Source: UTCFX2 sp963827155 (GTDB lineage Bacteria; Chloroflexota; Anaerolineae; Anaerolineales; UBA4823). From it: 64,000 nucleotides of DNA. The stretch covers positions 1,674,001-1,738,000 of the forward strand of contig CAWGZV010000002.1 of assembly GCA_963827155.1 (NCBI GenBank), written 5' to 3'. Numbering within the stretch: the stretch's first letter is position 1; every line of letters starts with the position of its first letter. The position numbers and the translations under genes are program-made. Of the stretch, positions 27,779 to 37,714 are shown in pieces. The notes under the pieces are model-generated. The model searched no databases and had not been told where the DNA came from. It was given only the letters and a program-made list of their open reading frames with translations.

Positions 27779-29069
27779 TTACAGACCCATGATAATCGCT
27801 CCAACTGTAATGACTGCTGCTATTGTGATCACGATTGAAGCCGCCTTTGCAAATTTTCTCTGGAAGGTCGAGTTCTCATATTCGTGCATTAAATCGTGGC
27901 TGCTGGTGAACTTGATCAAAAAATAAAAAACGAGTGGGAGCATGATCGTGTTAAGGATTTGTGTGGCAATTGCGAGCGAGAACAGGTTGATAAATGGCAG
28001 CATCACCACTGACAGCGCAAAAACAAGCTGAACAGAGAAAAGTATATAAAATGAAGGGCTTTGTTTATAATCGGAATCCAGGCTGCCCGAGATCCCAAAG
28101 AATTCAGAAAATGCATAGGCAGTAGATAACGAGACCACAACCAGTCCCATAAACGCTGCGTTTAATATTCCCAAAGCAAACAGCTCGCTTGCAAGTTCTC
28201 CGGCAAATGGACGAATTGCCTCTGCAGCCTGCTCACCAGAGGTCAGCGGCATTCCATGCACAAATAAAGTCGCCGCAGTCGCAACAATCATAAAGAAAGA
28301 GAAAAAATCCGTCAGGATCGCGCCCCAATATGTCTCTAGTTGGGAGTAAAAAAGGGTGTTTTTCTCCATTTTTTTATCACCCGCAAAGCTGCTGATAAAA
28401 AACTGCCCCCAGGGCGTGATCGTGGTTCCCAAAACACCCATCCCAATGATCAGATAGCTTCGTAAGTATTCAGGCGTCCATTCCACCCCATGCGGGTAGA
28501 TTAGGTTGCTTACTGCCAATCCCCAATCTGGCTTAGCTTTGATTGCAGATATGATATATGCGAGATAGAACAGCGATCCAAGCAGCATGATATTCTGTGT
28601 CATCCGGTAATTGCCGCGCGTCACGAAAACAAAAGCCAGCACTACCGTAAAGATCAGAATGATCGGTACCAATCCCGCTGGCACGTTGAACATATGAGCA
28701 ATCGCTTTAACCGCCGAAAGGTTGACCGTAATTGTCCCAAGATTAGCAATCAAGAGCGCCAGAAAAATGAATATCGAAACCCGCGCCCCGAATTTTTCGC
28801 GGATCAAGTCTGCCAATCCGCGCCGGGTGATGAGTGTTAATCGCATTCCCATCTCTTGCGTGATTGCTAGCAGCAAGGTGATCAAGCCCAACAGCCAGAG
28901 GATTGGGTATCCTAGCTTTGCACCAGCCACAGAATAAGTCGCAATTCCGCCGGCATCGTTATCTGCTAAGCGCGGTGATCGTTGCTGGTCCAAGCACGGA
29001 AAAAATTATCGCCGCCCGCCTGAGCAGCCCTGAGAACATCCGGTGCTTGCCTCGATGTTGATCGTCCAT
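27779..29069 (-). CDS. Nramp-family divalent metal transporter, divergent (one +1 frameshift)
   Basis: 429 residues after removing one base at 28967-28971; the N-terminal 34 codons start at ATG 29069 and the rest runs to 27779. Eleven or so TM segments. TM1 carries the Nramp unwound region (GPATITALADNDAGGIATYS), but the usual DPGN is DNDAGG, and the TM6 MPH metal motif reads TITPWGQFF. This differs from Mn/Fe Nramps and is like the Nramp-related Mg/Mn transporters. The gene starts 14 bases after the PRC/MgtE-N/CBS gene, so they form an operon that points to Mg2+ homeostasis. Confidence 0.8.
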
Positions 29070-29083
29070 GAAAATTCTGTCAC

Positions 29084-30340
29084 CTAATGAAAGAAGCGCG
29101 GCAGTCGTTTCTTCCAGGCAGTGGGGATAATTTTATCTAGTGCGTCATCTGCTGTTACGATTCCAAGCAGATGGTCTTCCTGATCCACAACCGGCACTGC
29201 AAGCAAATTGTATTTTGATACTTTCTGGGCGAGTTCGTCCTGGTCCTCGGAAGGATCAGCCGTAATAAGCCGGCTGTGCATAAAATCCGTAATCGGCGTC
29301 TGTGGATCCGATAGCACCAGGTCGCTGAGCGACAGTACCCCGATAAGATGTTCATCTTCATCTACTACATAGATATAAAAGATTTGTTCGGCTTCGCGTG
29401 CTGTCTCTCTTAGATGGTCTATTGCCTGCATCACATTCATCATCGGTGTGACGGTTGCGAATTCGGTGGTCATCAACCCGCCCGCTGTGTCTTCCTCATA
29501 ACCAAGCAGCAGCCGTACATCATCTGCCTCCTCCTGCTCCATCAAGTTAAGGATATCTTCCGAACGGTCTTGTGGCAGTTCGGCGAGCAGGTCAGCCGCG
29601 TCGTCTGGTGACATTTCCTCCAGCACATCGGCAACCCGCTCATCAGACATGTTCTCTACCAGCGAAACCTGTAAATCTGTCTCGACTTCCTCAAGAGTGT
29701 CTGCCAGCTGTTCCAGGTTTAAACCGTCAAGAAATTCCTTTCCTTCCGCTTGGGAGAGGTCAGTCAGGATTTCCGCAATATCGGCTGGATGCAGGTCGGC
29801 AAGCTTTTCGACCGGTACCCGCAGCCGCATAAATGGATCTCTTCGAAGCAGCTCGACATATTCCCAGGCAATTTTATTCTCAGGCAAACCACGGCCATAC
29901 CGGTTTAATAACCTGTTAACGGTTTTTGCAATCCCCATTCTGCGCAGCAATCCGGCAATCCCGATATCCACATTGCTTACAACCACATGTCCATTTACCC
30001 GAACCAGTTCAATATCATTGACTCGCACCACACGAGCTCCATCGGTATCGATTATTTGTTTGTCAAGTACTTCCTCTACCAGGAAAAAATCTTCCTCATC
30101 GGTAATGTATGGCTCGATATGATTTTCTGAAACATTCAGTGGCACTGCAGCAGAGAGCAGTGCTGCCACATCACGATAAGCAATCAGCCTGGTCTCACCC
30201 CGCTGGTCTACCTCAATCGCTTCAATAATTGGGATATTTGTTTCTTTATGCCGGCGCGCAACCAGGTCTTTTACCACCCCAATCTGGCTTCCTTGCAGGT
30301 CAGTCACAGGCCGATTCATCAGTTCGCTGATAAATGCCAT
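29084..30340 (-). CDS. PRC-barrel / MgtE N-domain / CBS-pair protein
   Basis: 418 residues, soluble. Residues 1-100 contain two PRC-barrel-like segments (RPVTDLQGSQIGVVKDL, DKQIIDTDGARVVRVNDI). Residues about 165-285 are the acidic MgtE N superhelix (LHPADIAEILTDL, EMSPDDAADLLAELP). Residues 290-405 are a CBS pair (TTEFATVTPMMNVMQAIDHL, DFMHSRLITADPSEDQDELA). The MgtE membrane domain is missing, so this is a Mg-sensing regulatory protein, presumably gating the adjacent Nramp-like transporter. Confidence 0.88.
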   Translation of the reverse strand: MAFISELMNRPVTDLQGSQIGVVKDLVARRHKETNIPIIEAIEVDQRGETRLIAYRDVAALLSAAVPLNVSENHIEPYITDEEDFFLVEEVLDKQIIDTDGARVVRVNDIELVRVNGHVVVSNVDIGIAGLLRRMGIAKTVNRLLNRYGRGLPENKIAWEYVELLRRDPFMRLRVPVEKLADLHPADIAEILTDLSQAEGKEFLDGLNLEQLADTLEEVETDLQVSLVENMSDERVADVLEEMSPDDAADLLAELPQDRSEDILNLMEQEEADDVRLLLGYEEDTAGGLMTTEFATVTPMMNVMQAIDHLRETAREAEQIFYIYVVDEDEHLIGVLSLSDLVLSDPQTPITDFMHSRLITADPSEDQDELAQKVSKYNLLAVPVVDQEDHLLGIVTADDALDKIIPTAWKKRLPRFFH

Positions 30341-30647
30341 CTTGTGCCTCCATCAAGTAGAGCGAATGCAATCACTATCACCTGACGCCCGAGCTTATGG
30401 TTGGATTTGACTATGTGATATGAGATTTTTTCGATTGTTTTGAGAGTGACCAGAAATTTTTTACCCGATCACTCCTCACTGTTGGGCGAATATACACCTC
30501 TTCATAAAGACGGTCAATGGAGGGAAAAATCGGCATTTCCCCTTCGACGATGATTTCATCTGAAATCGAAACATCGCCGATTCTCCATTTTCAATTGACT
30601 TCATCTCGGTTCCATGCTATCTTACATTCAAAATACCGGAGCCGGCA
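30341..30647. other. Divergent intergenic region
   Basis: About 300 bases between the MgtE-N/CBS gene (leftward) and the FtsX permease gene (rightward). It holds the promoter described at 30595. I see no gene and no clear Mg-responsive leader. Confidence 0.6.
30595..30623 (+). promoter_or_regulatory. Sigma-70-like promoter for FtsX permease gene
   Basis: TTGACT (30595-30600) and TATCTT (30618-30623) are separated by 17 bases. The predicted start of transcription would be about 30630, giving a leader of roughly 18 bases with GGAG before ATG 30648. Confidence 0.45.
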
Positions 30648-33053
30648 ATGGGTGTTATCTGGCATAAAATATGGTACGACCTGTGGCACAATAAACTTCG
30701 CACAATATTAGTGGTCGTCAGTATCACGGTCGGTGTCTTCGCTGTAGGCACGACCTTCGGTATGGTGGAACAGATGCTGCCAACGATGGATTCTGCCCAC
30801 CAAAACAGCATCCCCTCTCATATCACCCTATACCTTTCCACACCAATCAGTTTGGATGAGATCCTTTCCTTGCGGCGCATTTCCGGAATAGAAAACCTGG
30901 AAGGTTTTAATACGATCGAAATCCGCTGGAAACTTCTACCACAGGATGAATGGCGGAAAGGAAATATCCTTCATCGCGATTATGAAAACCAGAAATATGA
31001 CCTCCTTCAGTTGAAACAAGGGATGTGGCCAAATAAGGAAGGTTTGAGCGTTGAACGCATGCACGGACCTTTTTATAAGATTGCCCCCGGCGGGAGCATC
31101 TTGGTCGAAGTCGGAAATGGCGTGCGCCGCCTTCCGATCACTGGGGTAATCCGCCACCCATTCGTCCCTCCGCCGAATATGTACGACATGGCTTGGTTTT
31201 TCGGAAGTGAAGATGTGATGGAGCTGTTTGAGATACCTAAAGGTCAGTACAACGAAATCAAGCTCAGGGTGTCTCCGTATTCATCAGATTTTAGCCATCA
31301 AGTTGCCACTGTAGTGAAGGATCGCCTCGCTAAACAGGGGGTCGGTGTGACTTCAGTCTTTTACCAGGATCCGGAAAAACACTGGGGGCGTGTTTTCCTG
31401 GATAGCATGTCGATGGTCCTGGAAGTGCTCGCCATCTTCTCCTTGGTGCTTTCGATTGTGCTGGTGTGGAATACCTTAACCGCGATCATCACCCAACAGA
31501 CCAATCAAATCGGTATCATAAAAGCCATCGGGGGCAGCTCTTAACGATCGTGAAGGTCTACCTCACAGCTGTAATAATCTATGGAAGTCTTGCACTACTC
31601 ATCGCCTGGCCCCTTGGTGCGTTTGTATCTTATAAAATTTCACAGTGGTTTTTGGGGATGTACAACATTGAATACTCTACTTACGCCCTCTCCAAAAACA
31701 CCCTTATCATTCAGGCAGTCGCTGCGCTTGTGATCCCTCTTCTAGCAGCCCTTGTTCCTGTTCTGGCTGGAACAAATATCACGGTTCGCCAGGCAATCTC
31801 CAGTTATGGGGTTGGGGGCGATTTCGGCTCGAGCTGGATTGACCGAGCAGTCGAGCGCTTCGGCAGAAGGATCCTCGCCTCTCATCAGGCAATCGCCTTA
31901 GGGAATACATTCCGGCGTAAAGGTCGTCTCGTATTAACCCAGCTCGTGTTAGTCAGCACGGGGACTCATGTTCTTGGTTGTATTGTCCCTCTCCAGTTCA
32001 CTGACTGCCACTCTGGATTCGGAGTATAGCCGCCGAGCACATGATATCATCGTATCTTTTAAATCACTTCAGCGGATCGACCGCATTAAAGCAATGTCTG
32101 AAAAGATCAGCGGGATCCAAAAAGCAGACCTTTGGCTTGTCGCGCCAGCCACGATCTTGCGCCGGGGAGTCAAATCGCAAGATGCAGGTCTTGGTTCACA
32201 GCTTCAAGGTGTACCTGTCGAAGATCCGATGTATTCTCCTATGATCGTTGCCGGTCGGTGGCTTCAACCGGGAGACGACCGCGTGGTTGTTATGAGCAAG
32301 CAGACCGCTGATGACGAGAAAATTCGACTTGGGGACAAAATCGGATTGGACCTGGGTCCATGGGGGAAGCAGGAATGGACGGTGGTTGGATTTTATCAAG
32401 TCTTTCTTATGTTCGGCGGCGGTTTCAGTGTCGATGCCATTTATGCCCCCCGGCAAGCTGTGTACGAAGTAACCAAGAAAAACGGCAAGGGCAGCTTGCT
32501 TCTTGTTCGCACGAGGCAGCACGATAAATCTGATGTGGAATTGGTTAATGGATTGCTTGGTGAAACCTTAAAAACCAACCATATCCTTGTTCGTCAAAGT
32601 GAAACCATGCCTCAGCTTCGAAAAACAACCGAGGCAGCATTCTCATATGTGATCATTATGATGCTCGTGCTCGCAGTGGTCATAGCTACTGTAGGCGGCA
32701 TTGGTTTAATGGGCTCCTTGTGGATCAGTGTGATCGAGCGCACCAAAGAGATTGGTATCATGCGCGCAATCGGTGCAGATTCGAAAAGCATCCAGGGAAT
32801 GTTCATGCTTGAAGCGGTTATTCAGGGTGTGATGAGTTGGTGTATAGCGGTCCCGATCTCAATCGCTGTCGCCCCGCTCATGTCAAATGCCTTGGGGAAA
32901 ATGCTTTTCCAATCCGAATTGGAATTTCGTTTTAATTATCAGGCTGTCCTTATCTGGCTGCTGATCGTCCTCGCAATTTCTACGTTCGCTTCGGCAATTC
33001 CATCTCGCAATGCAGCAAAAATCAATGTTCGCCAGAGCCTGTCTTATGAATAA
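30648..33053 (+). CDS. FtsX/MacB-type ABC permease without ATPase partner (two frameshifts)
   Basis: An 801-residue protein in three frames: 30648 to about 31540, then one base missing; to about 31962, then one extra G in GGGG (31960-31963); then to 33053. The net frame is restored exactly. It has TM1 at residues 20-40, a periplasmic MacB-PCD-like domain, an FtsX core (SMVLEVLAIFSLVLSIVLVWNTLTAIITQQTNQIGIIKAIG), a second permease half, and a final FtsX core (IGLMGSLWISVIERTKEIGIMRAIGADSKSI). The EIGIMRAIG and QIGIIKAIG coupling motifs should meet an ATPase, yet no ATPase gene is adjacent. It may export or release lipoproteins or peptides. Substrate unknown. Confidence 0.85.
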
Positions 33054-33100
33054 ATTCGGATTAATCCATCCCAATCTCATATAATAATTTGGAGAATTTC

Positions 33101-33673
33101 ATGCTGGAATCATCCCATTTAGATCCCTCGTTTACAAGCATCCGGCGGGAGAAGAAAGCAGTAAAAGACGAAGATTGGATCAAGAGTTTCCTCAAGCAAG
33201 CGCCGGCTGGGGTCCTCGCGACGATATTTCAGGACCAGCCTTTTCTTAGCACAAAGATGTTCGTTTACGATGAAACCCGGCATGTGATTTATCTTCACTC
33301 GGCAAACGAAGGTCGGGTTTTTACCAATGTTCAGGAAAATCCCAGGGTATGTTTTACAACCTTTCGAATGGGGCGCATTTTACCGGCAGCCCGTGCGAGA
33401 GGATTCGGGGTTGAATACGAAAGCGTTGTTGTATTTGGACAAATCAAGGTGGTCGAAACGTTCGATAAATCGCTCATTGCTCTACAGCAAACTATGGACA
33501 AATATGCTCCCCATCTCCACCCCGGCGAAGATTATCCACCCATTGATGAGAGTGAGCTCAATGGGCTCGCTGTCTATCGGTTGGAGATTTCTGCCTGGAG
33601 CGCAAAACACGATCAGGGCTTGCCAGATCACCCGGGTGCTTTTCGCTTTGAAGATATCCTCTCTAAAGGATGA
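33101..33673 (+). CDS. PPOX-fold (pyridoxamine 5'-phosphate oxidase-like) flavoprotein
   Basis: 190 residues from ATG 33101 with GGAG upstream; TTG 33089 is less likely. Split-barrel flavin motifs are seen (PAGVLATIFQDQPFLSTKMFVYDETRHVIYLHSA, ENPRVCFTTFRMG, YESVVVFGQIKVVE). It is of the Nim/YkgJ-like group (flavin reductases or 5-nitroimidazole resistance-like). 47 bases after the FtsX gene. Actual substrate unknown. Confidence 0.8.
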   Translation: MLESSHLDPSFTSIRREKKAVKDEDWIKSFLKQAPAGVLATIFQDQPFLSTKMFVYDETRHVIYLHSANEGRVFTNVQENPRVCFTTFRMGRILPAARARGFGVEYESVVVFGQIKVVETFDKSLIALQQTMDKYAPHLHPGEDYPPIDESELNGLAVYRLEISAWSAKHDQGLPDHPGAFRFEDILSKG

Positions 33674-33679
33674 GCGCGG

Positions 33680-33685
33680 TATAAT
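33680..33685 (+). promoter_or_regulatory. -10 element ahead of galactokinase gene
   Basis: A perfect TATAAT lies at 33680-33685, just after the stop of the PPOX gene and about 50 bases before the preferred galK start (33736). The -35 is poor (TCCTCT-like, 33657-33662), so the promoter may be weak or depend on an activator. Confidence 0.35.
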
Positions 33686-33735
33686 GGTTGTTTAGACACG
33701 AAAAATCGTCGATTTCCAAAGTCACGCTCCCTGAA

Positions 33736-34923
33736 ATGGATCCTTCAAACCTGATCTCCCGTTTTTTCGAGTCATTCCACACTCATCCCAATCTGCTTAT
33801 TCGCGCCCCAGGCAGAGTAAATATTCTGGGGGAGCATGTCGATTACAATGACGGTCTGGTCCTTCCCGCCGCTATTGACAAAGCGGTAGTCATAGCTGGT
33901 TCCCCTCGAGATGACGATTGTGTTTCCCTACTGGCAGCCGATCTACATGAGCAGGTGGTTTTCCGGCTTTCAGACCTCGACGCAAAACTTGATATTCAGG
34001 GTCGCCCTTTGTCCGGTTGGGCGCTATATCCAGCTGGGGTTGCCTGGTCGCTCAAAAAAGCAGGCGTTGCAGTATCTGGAATCCAGGTTGTTTTTGGATC
34101 CGATATCCCTATCGGTGCCGGGTTGAGCTCATCGGCTGCGGTGGAGGTGGCTTTTGCTGTTTTTTGGCAGTCGATCGGTGGGTGGGAGATGGGTCGCATG
34201 CAGTTGGCGAAATATTGCCAGCAGGCAGAAAATCATTATGTCGGTTTATCCTCCGGAATAATGGACCAGTTCGCCAGCGCTTGCGGGATCGAAGGACATG
34301 CCGTGGTCCTGGATACCCGCAGCCTGGAATGGGAACCGGTGCCCCTCCCAGACCGGACTGCCCTGGTCATCGCCAATTCAGGCATCCGCCGCAGCCTTAC
34401 TCATTCGGGTTATAACGATCGCCGCCATGCCTGCGAACAAGCCGTCAGCCTGCTGAAGAAGTACTTACCAGATATCTATGCTCTCCGAGACGTATCCACC
34501 ACCGAATTTGCTGCCTACGCCCCTTATCTTCCAGATATCCCACGAAAACGTGCAGAGCATGTCGTTAAAGAAATCCAGCGCGTCCGGTCAGCCATCAGTG
34601 CGTTGCATCGCCAGGATACCCAGGCTCTTGGAGCCTTGATGTATTCCAGTCACAACAGCCTCAAAAACTTGTACGAGGTCAGCACACCAGAACAGGATAA
34701 GCTCGTCGAGCTGAGCCGTAATCTTCCGGGTTGTATCGGCGCGCGGCTTACTGGCGCAGGCTTTGGTGGGTGTACGATCAACCTTGTCCATGCACAACAG
34801 GCAGATGCTTTTATTGAAGGATTGCGCCTCGGATATCAACGAGCCGTCGGGAAGAATGCCTCGATATACCTTTGTTTTGCCAGTGCTGGCGCAAGCATTC
34901 TCAACCAAGAAGCTGTAAAATAA
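33736..34923 (+). CDS. galK: Galactokinase
   Basis: 395 residues from ATG 33736; the frame is open further to a TTG at 33688 inside the presumed leader, which I do not prefer. The galactokinase signature is APGRVNILGEHVDYNDGLVLP, the GHMP ATP loop is PIGAGLSSSAAVE, and the third motif is LTGAGFGGCTI. It phosphorylates galactose at C1 in the Leloir pathway. No galT or galE is in the window. It follows the PPOX gene and precedes the decarboxylase on the same strand. Confidence 0.92.
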   Translation: MDPSNLISRFFESFHTHPNLLIRAPGRVNILGEHVDYNDGLVLPAAIDKAVVIAGSPRDDDCVSLLAADLHEQVVFRLSDLDAKLDIQGRPLSGWALYPAGVAWSLKKAGVAVSGIQVVFGSDIPIGAGLSSSAAVEVAFAVFWQSIGGWEMGRMQLAKYCQQAENHYVGLSSGIMDQFASACGIEGHAVVLDTRSLEWEPVPLPDRTALVIANSGIRRSLTHSGYNDRRHACEQAVSLLKKYLPDIYALRDVSTTEFAAYAPYLPDIPRKRAEHVVKEIQRVRSAISALHRQDTQALGALMYSSHNSLKNLYEVSTPEQDKLVELSRNLPGCIGARLTGAGFGGCTINLVHAQQADAFIEGLRLGYQRAVGKNASIYLCFASAGASILNQEAVK

Positions 34924-34950
34924 TCCGCCGGGCTTGTCGATCAAGAAGTA

Positions 34951-34978
34951 TTGTTTACACGAGCATTTATGATATATT
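34951..34978 (+). promoter_or_regulatory. Possible promoter for PLP decarboxylase gene
   Basis: TTGTTT (34951-34956) and TATATT (34973-34978) with 16-base spacing, followed 30 bases later by the decarboxylase ATG with AGGAG. Both boxes are two mismatches from consensus. Confidence 0.35.
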
Positions 34979-35008
34979 GGGTCTAAGATATCAACGTAGG
35001 AGATCCTG

Positions 35009-36499
35009 ATGAAATCTGATTTATCACCAATCCAATTTGAAGAGCATCTCGATCCACAAGATTGGGATTCGATGCGTCAGCTTGGTCATCAAATTATGGA
35101 TGATGTAATGGATTACCTGCAGAATGTAAGCAGCAGGCCAGTTTGGCAGCCCGTTCCTGAGCTGGTAAAAGAGAAATTAAAATCTTCTATTCCCCTCGAG
35201 CCTACCCCTCCTGAAGAAGTTTATGCGGAATTCTTGGAGAATATTTTTCCTTATCCGCTCGGTAATATCCATCCCCGTTTCTGGGGATGGGTGATGGGTA
35301 CCGGCACTCCCTTTGGAGTGCTCGCCGAGCTCCTGGCAGCCACAATGAATCCCAACCTTGCGGGGGGCGATCATGTCGCGAATTACGTCGAGGAACAAGT
35401 TATCAACTGGTGTAAAGAGATGATGGGGTTTCCTTCGGCTGCCAGCGGAGTGCTTGTCAGTGGGGCTTCAGTCGCAAATTTGATCGGCTTGACCGTCGCT
35501 CGCAATCATAAAGCCGGTTATAACCTTCGCCTGGAAGGTCTCCAGGCTGCTGACCGTCCGATGGTGTTGTACGCCTCACGCGAGGTCCACAGTTGTGTGA
35601 AGAAAGCCGTGGAGCTGCTGGGTTTGGGGACGCAGGCATTGCGGTTGATCCCGGTCAACCGGGATTATGAGATGGATCTTCAGGCTTTGAAAGACGCAAT
35701 CGCGGCCGACCGCCTCTCTAAGAATCTTCCATTCGCAGTCGTAGGCACCGCTGGAACGGTCAACACTGGTGCAATTGATCCGCTTCGAGAAATCGCAGCG
35801 ATCTGCGATCAAGAGGACCTCTGGTTTCATATCGATGGCGCCTTTGGCAGCCTGCTCGCAATCACTCCGAATTACCAGTCGCTCGTCGCGGGTATAGAGC
35901 TCGCCGATTCGCTGGCTTTAGACCTGCACAAATGGCTCTATATGCCCTTTCAGGCTGGATGCGCACTGGTCGCCAATGAACAAGCTCACCGTATGGCTTT
36001 CGCCGAGCGACCAGATTATCTAGCCCGAGCCGAGCGCGGAGCCGCCGCAAGCGGGACTCGCTGGTTCAGCGACTACGGCATTCAGCTTACTCGCGAATTT
36101 CAGGGCTTGAAAGTCTGGATGTCCTTTAAAGAACATGGGATCAAGAAATATGGTCGGATGGTCGAGCAGAACATCGAACAGGCTCAATATCTTGTTAGGC
36201 TGGTCGAAAGCTCGAAAAAGCTAGAGCTTCTGGCGCCCGCCCCGACGAACATCGTCTGTTTTAGATATCGCGCCGATGGCATGGACGAAGAAGCCCTCAA
36301 TGAGCTGAACCAGGAATTATTGATCCGGATTCATGAAAGCGGTATTGCCGTGCCCTCCTACACCACCCTGCACGGGAAATATGCAATTCGGGTCGCCAAT
36401 ACCAATCAGCGTACTACCCGCCAGGATTTCGACCTCCTGATAAAAACCACAATCAAGCTCGGTCAGGACCTCGTAAACGAATTCGCAGGTTCTGCCTAG
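35009..36499 (+). CDS. PLP-dependent amino-acid decarboxylase, group II (aromatic/DDC family)
   Basis: 496 residues; AGGAG lies 7 bases before the ATG. The fold-type I markers are present: His194 (SREVHSCVKKA), Asp276 (WFHIDGAFG) and the Schiff-base Lys308 (LDLHKWLYMPF). The N-terminal pattern (HPRFWGWVMGTGTPFGVLAELL) fits aromatic-L-amino-acid and related decarboxylases. It would convert an aromatic or acidic amino acid to its amine in the cytosol. Substrate residues cannot be assigned safely. Confidence 0.88.
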   Translation: MKSDLSPIQFEEHLDPQDWDSMRQLGHQIMDDVMDYLQNVSSRPVWQPVPELVKEKLKSSIPLEPTPPEEVYAEFLENIFPYPLGNIHPRFWGWVMGTGTPFGVLAELLAATMNPNLAGGDHVANYVEEQVINWCKEMMGFPSAASGVLVSGASVANLIGLTVARNHKAGYNLRLEGLQAADRPMVLYASREVHSCVKKAVELLGLGTQALRLIPVNRDYEMDLQALKDAIAADRLSKNLPFAVVGTAGTVNTGAIDPLREIAAICDQEDLWFHIDGAFGSLLAITPNYQSLVAGIELADSLALDLHKWLYMPFQAGCALVANEQAHRMAFAERPDYLARAERGAAASGTRWFSDYGIQLTREFQGLKVWMSFKEHGIKKYGRMVEQNIEQAQYLVRLVESSKKLELLAPAPTNIVCFRYRADGMDEEALNELNQELLIRIHESGIAVPSYTTLHGKYAIRVANTNQRTTRQDFDLLIKTTIKLGQDLVNEFAGSA

Positions 36500-36507
36500 T
36501 TTACTTG

Positions 36508-37631
36508 TCAGCTTTCCAGGTAGTAGGTGTGGTACTGGTTCTGACAGGGATTTCCCCAGGCAATGTGCATAGCCCGCGCCGTCAAATCGATAATCAGCGC
36601 GTTGATTGTCTTCTCCCGGTCAAATGGGACGATATCGTCCATCGAGTGGTTGCAGATTGAGTTCGGAAAATTTAGGTGGTCGCGCTGGATGTGTTGTAAG
36701 GTCTTGATTGTATGAGCTGGGATCCTTTTTAGCTGGCGCAGCGCTCGAAAATAGCGAACGCGTGTTGCGACCAATTCATCCGGTTCATACTCTATCGCCT
36801 GCATGCCCGCATCCAGATAATGGTTTGTATGAACAATTAATCCCTCTTCAGCATAGAGGATCCCAAACCGGCGTGCTGAGACCTCAACCGAATACAATTC
36901 CCCGCTTTCATGGGCAATCAGATGATTGTATCCTGCCGCCCGATGAGTGATCAGTGTAGAGCGGATTGCATCTGCGATCGTACGTGCGCTTAGCACCGCC
37001 CGAGATACGAAAAGGCGCGGATCCCGATTCGGGAATCAGTCGGATAGACTAAGTCGCAGCACTGCGCGATCCCGAAGGCATTAAAACCGATATTTGGTAT
37101 CAATCCTCCGTATGTCATCGCCAGGAACGGCGGTTCGTCGTTGGGTTCTACGTGAACGACATATACATCCTGTTCATCCTCGGGCAGCCAATCCTCATTG
37201 TGCGCGATCAGGACGTGCCCATCGGCAGTGCGATCCTCATTGACAGCCATGCTTGTGCATTTAGCTAGGTGCAGGGCATCGATCGTCACAGCTTCCATTG
37301 CATTCAGCACGGTTAGATCATCAAATTTTACCCCGGCGCCCTCAGCCATCCCGATCATCTCCTCAACGTATTGAGGATATCGTTCCTGGGCGAAAGGCAG
37401 GTACTTGCGCGCCTGGATTAAAGCCCCATCCCAATCGAGTTCTAAGGTGTCATAGGTTTGTTCGATCAAACACCGGGCACTCAAGATGCTGTGATGGATC
37501 TGATCGCGTGCCGCCGAACCGATTTGTTGGCCAATCTCCCGGTGTGTTCCCTTTGCTCGAATAAATGGGATCGGCCCGCTATGTGTCGGCGCTTCTGCAA
37601 ATTTTAAATCATCACAAGGATTAGCATGCAT
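36508..37631 (-). CDS. C45-type acyltransferase/peptidase (isopenicillin-N acyltransferase-like), one -1 frameshift
   Basis: 374 residues when one base is added near 37019-37020 (ATCCGCGCC read as ATCCCGCGCC); fragments are 37631 to about 37021 and about 37018-36508. The N-terminal nucleophile family mark is AKCTSMAVNEDRT, in which the Cys becomes the new N-terminus after self-cleavage, followed by GHVLIAHNEDWLPEDE. C-terminal parts include AAGYNHLIAHESGELYSVEVS. Members are acyl-CoA:6-APA acyltransferases or amide hydrolases. It is convergent with the decarboxylase, 8 bases between stops. Confidence 0.85.
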
Positions 37632-37714
37632 AAACCACTCTCTCTCTGCGAATAATAACCACCTTGATTATAACCTCTTGAGATGTTTGGAATTGAGGCA
37701 GCGGAGAATCAGCA

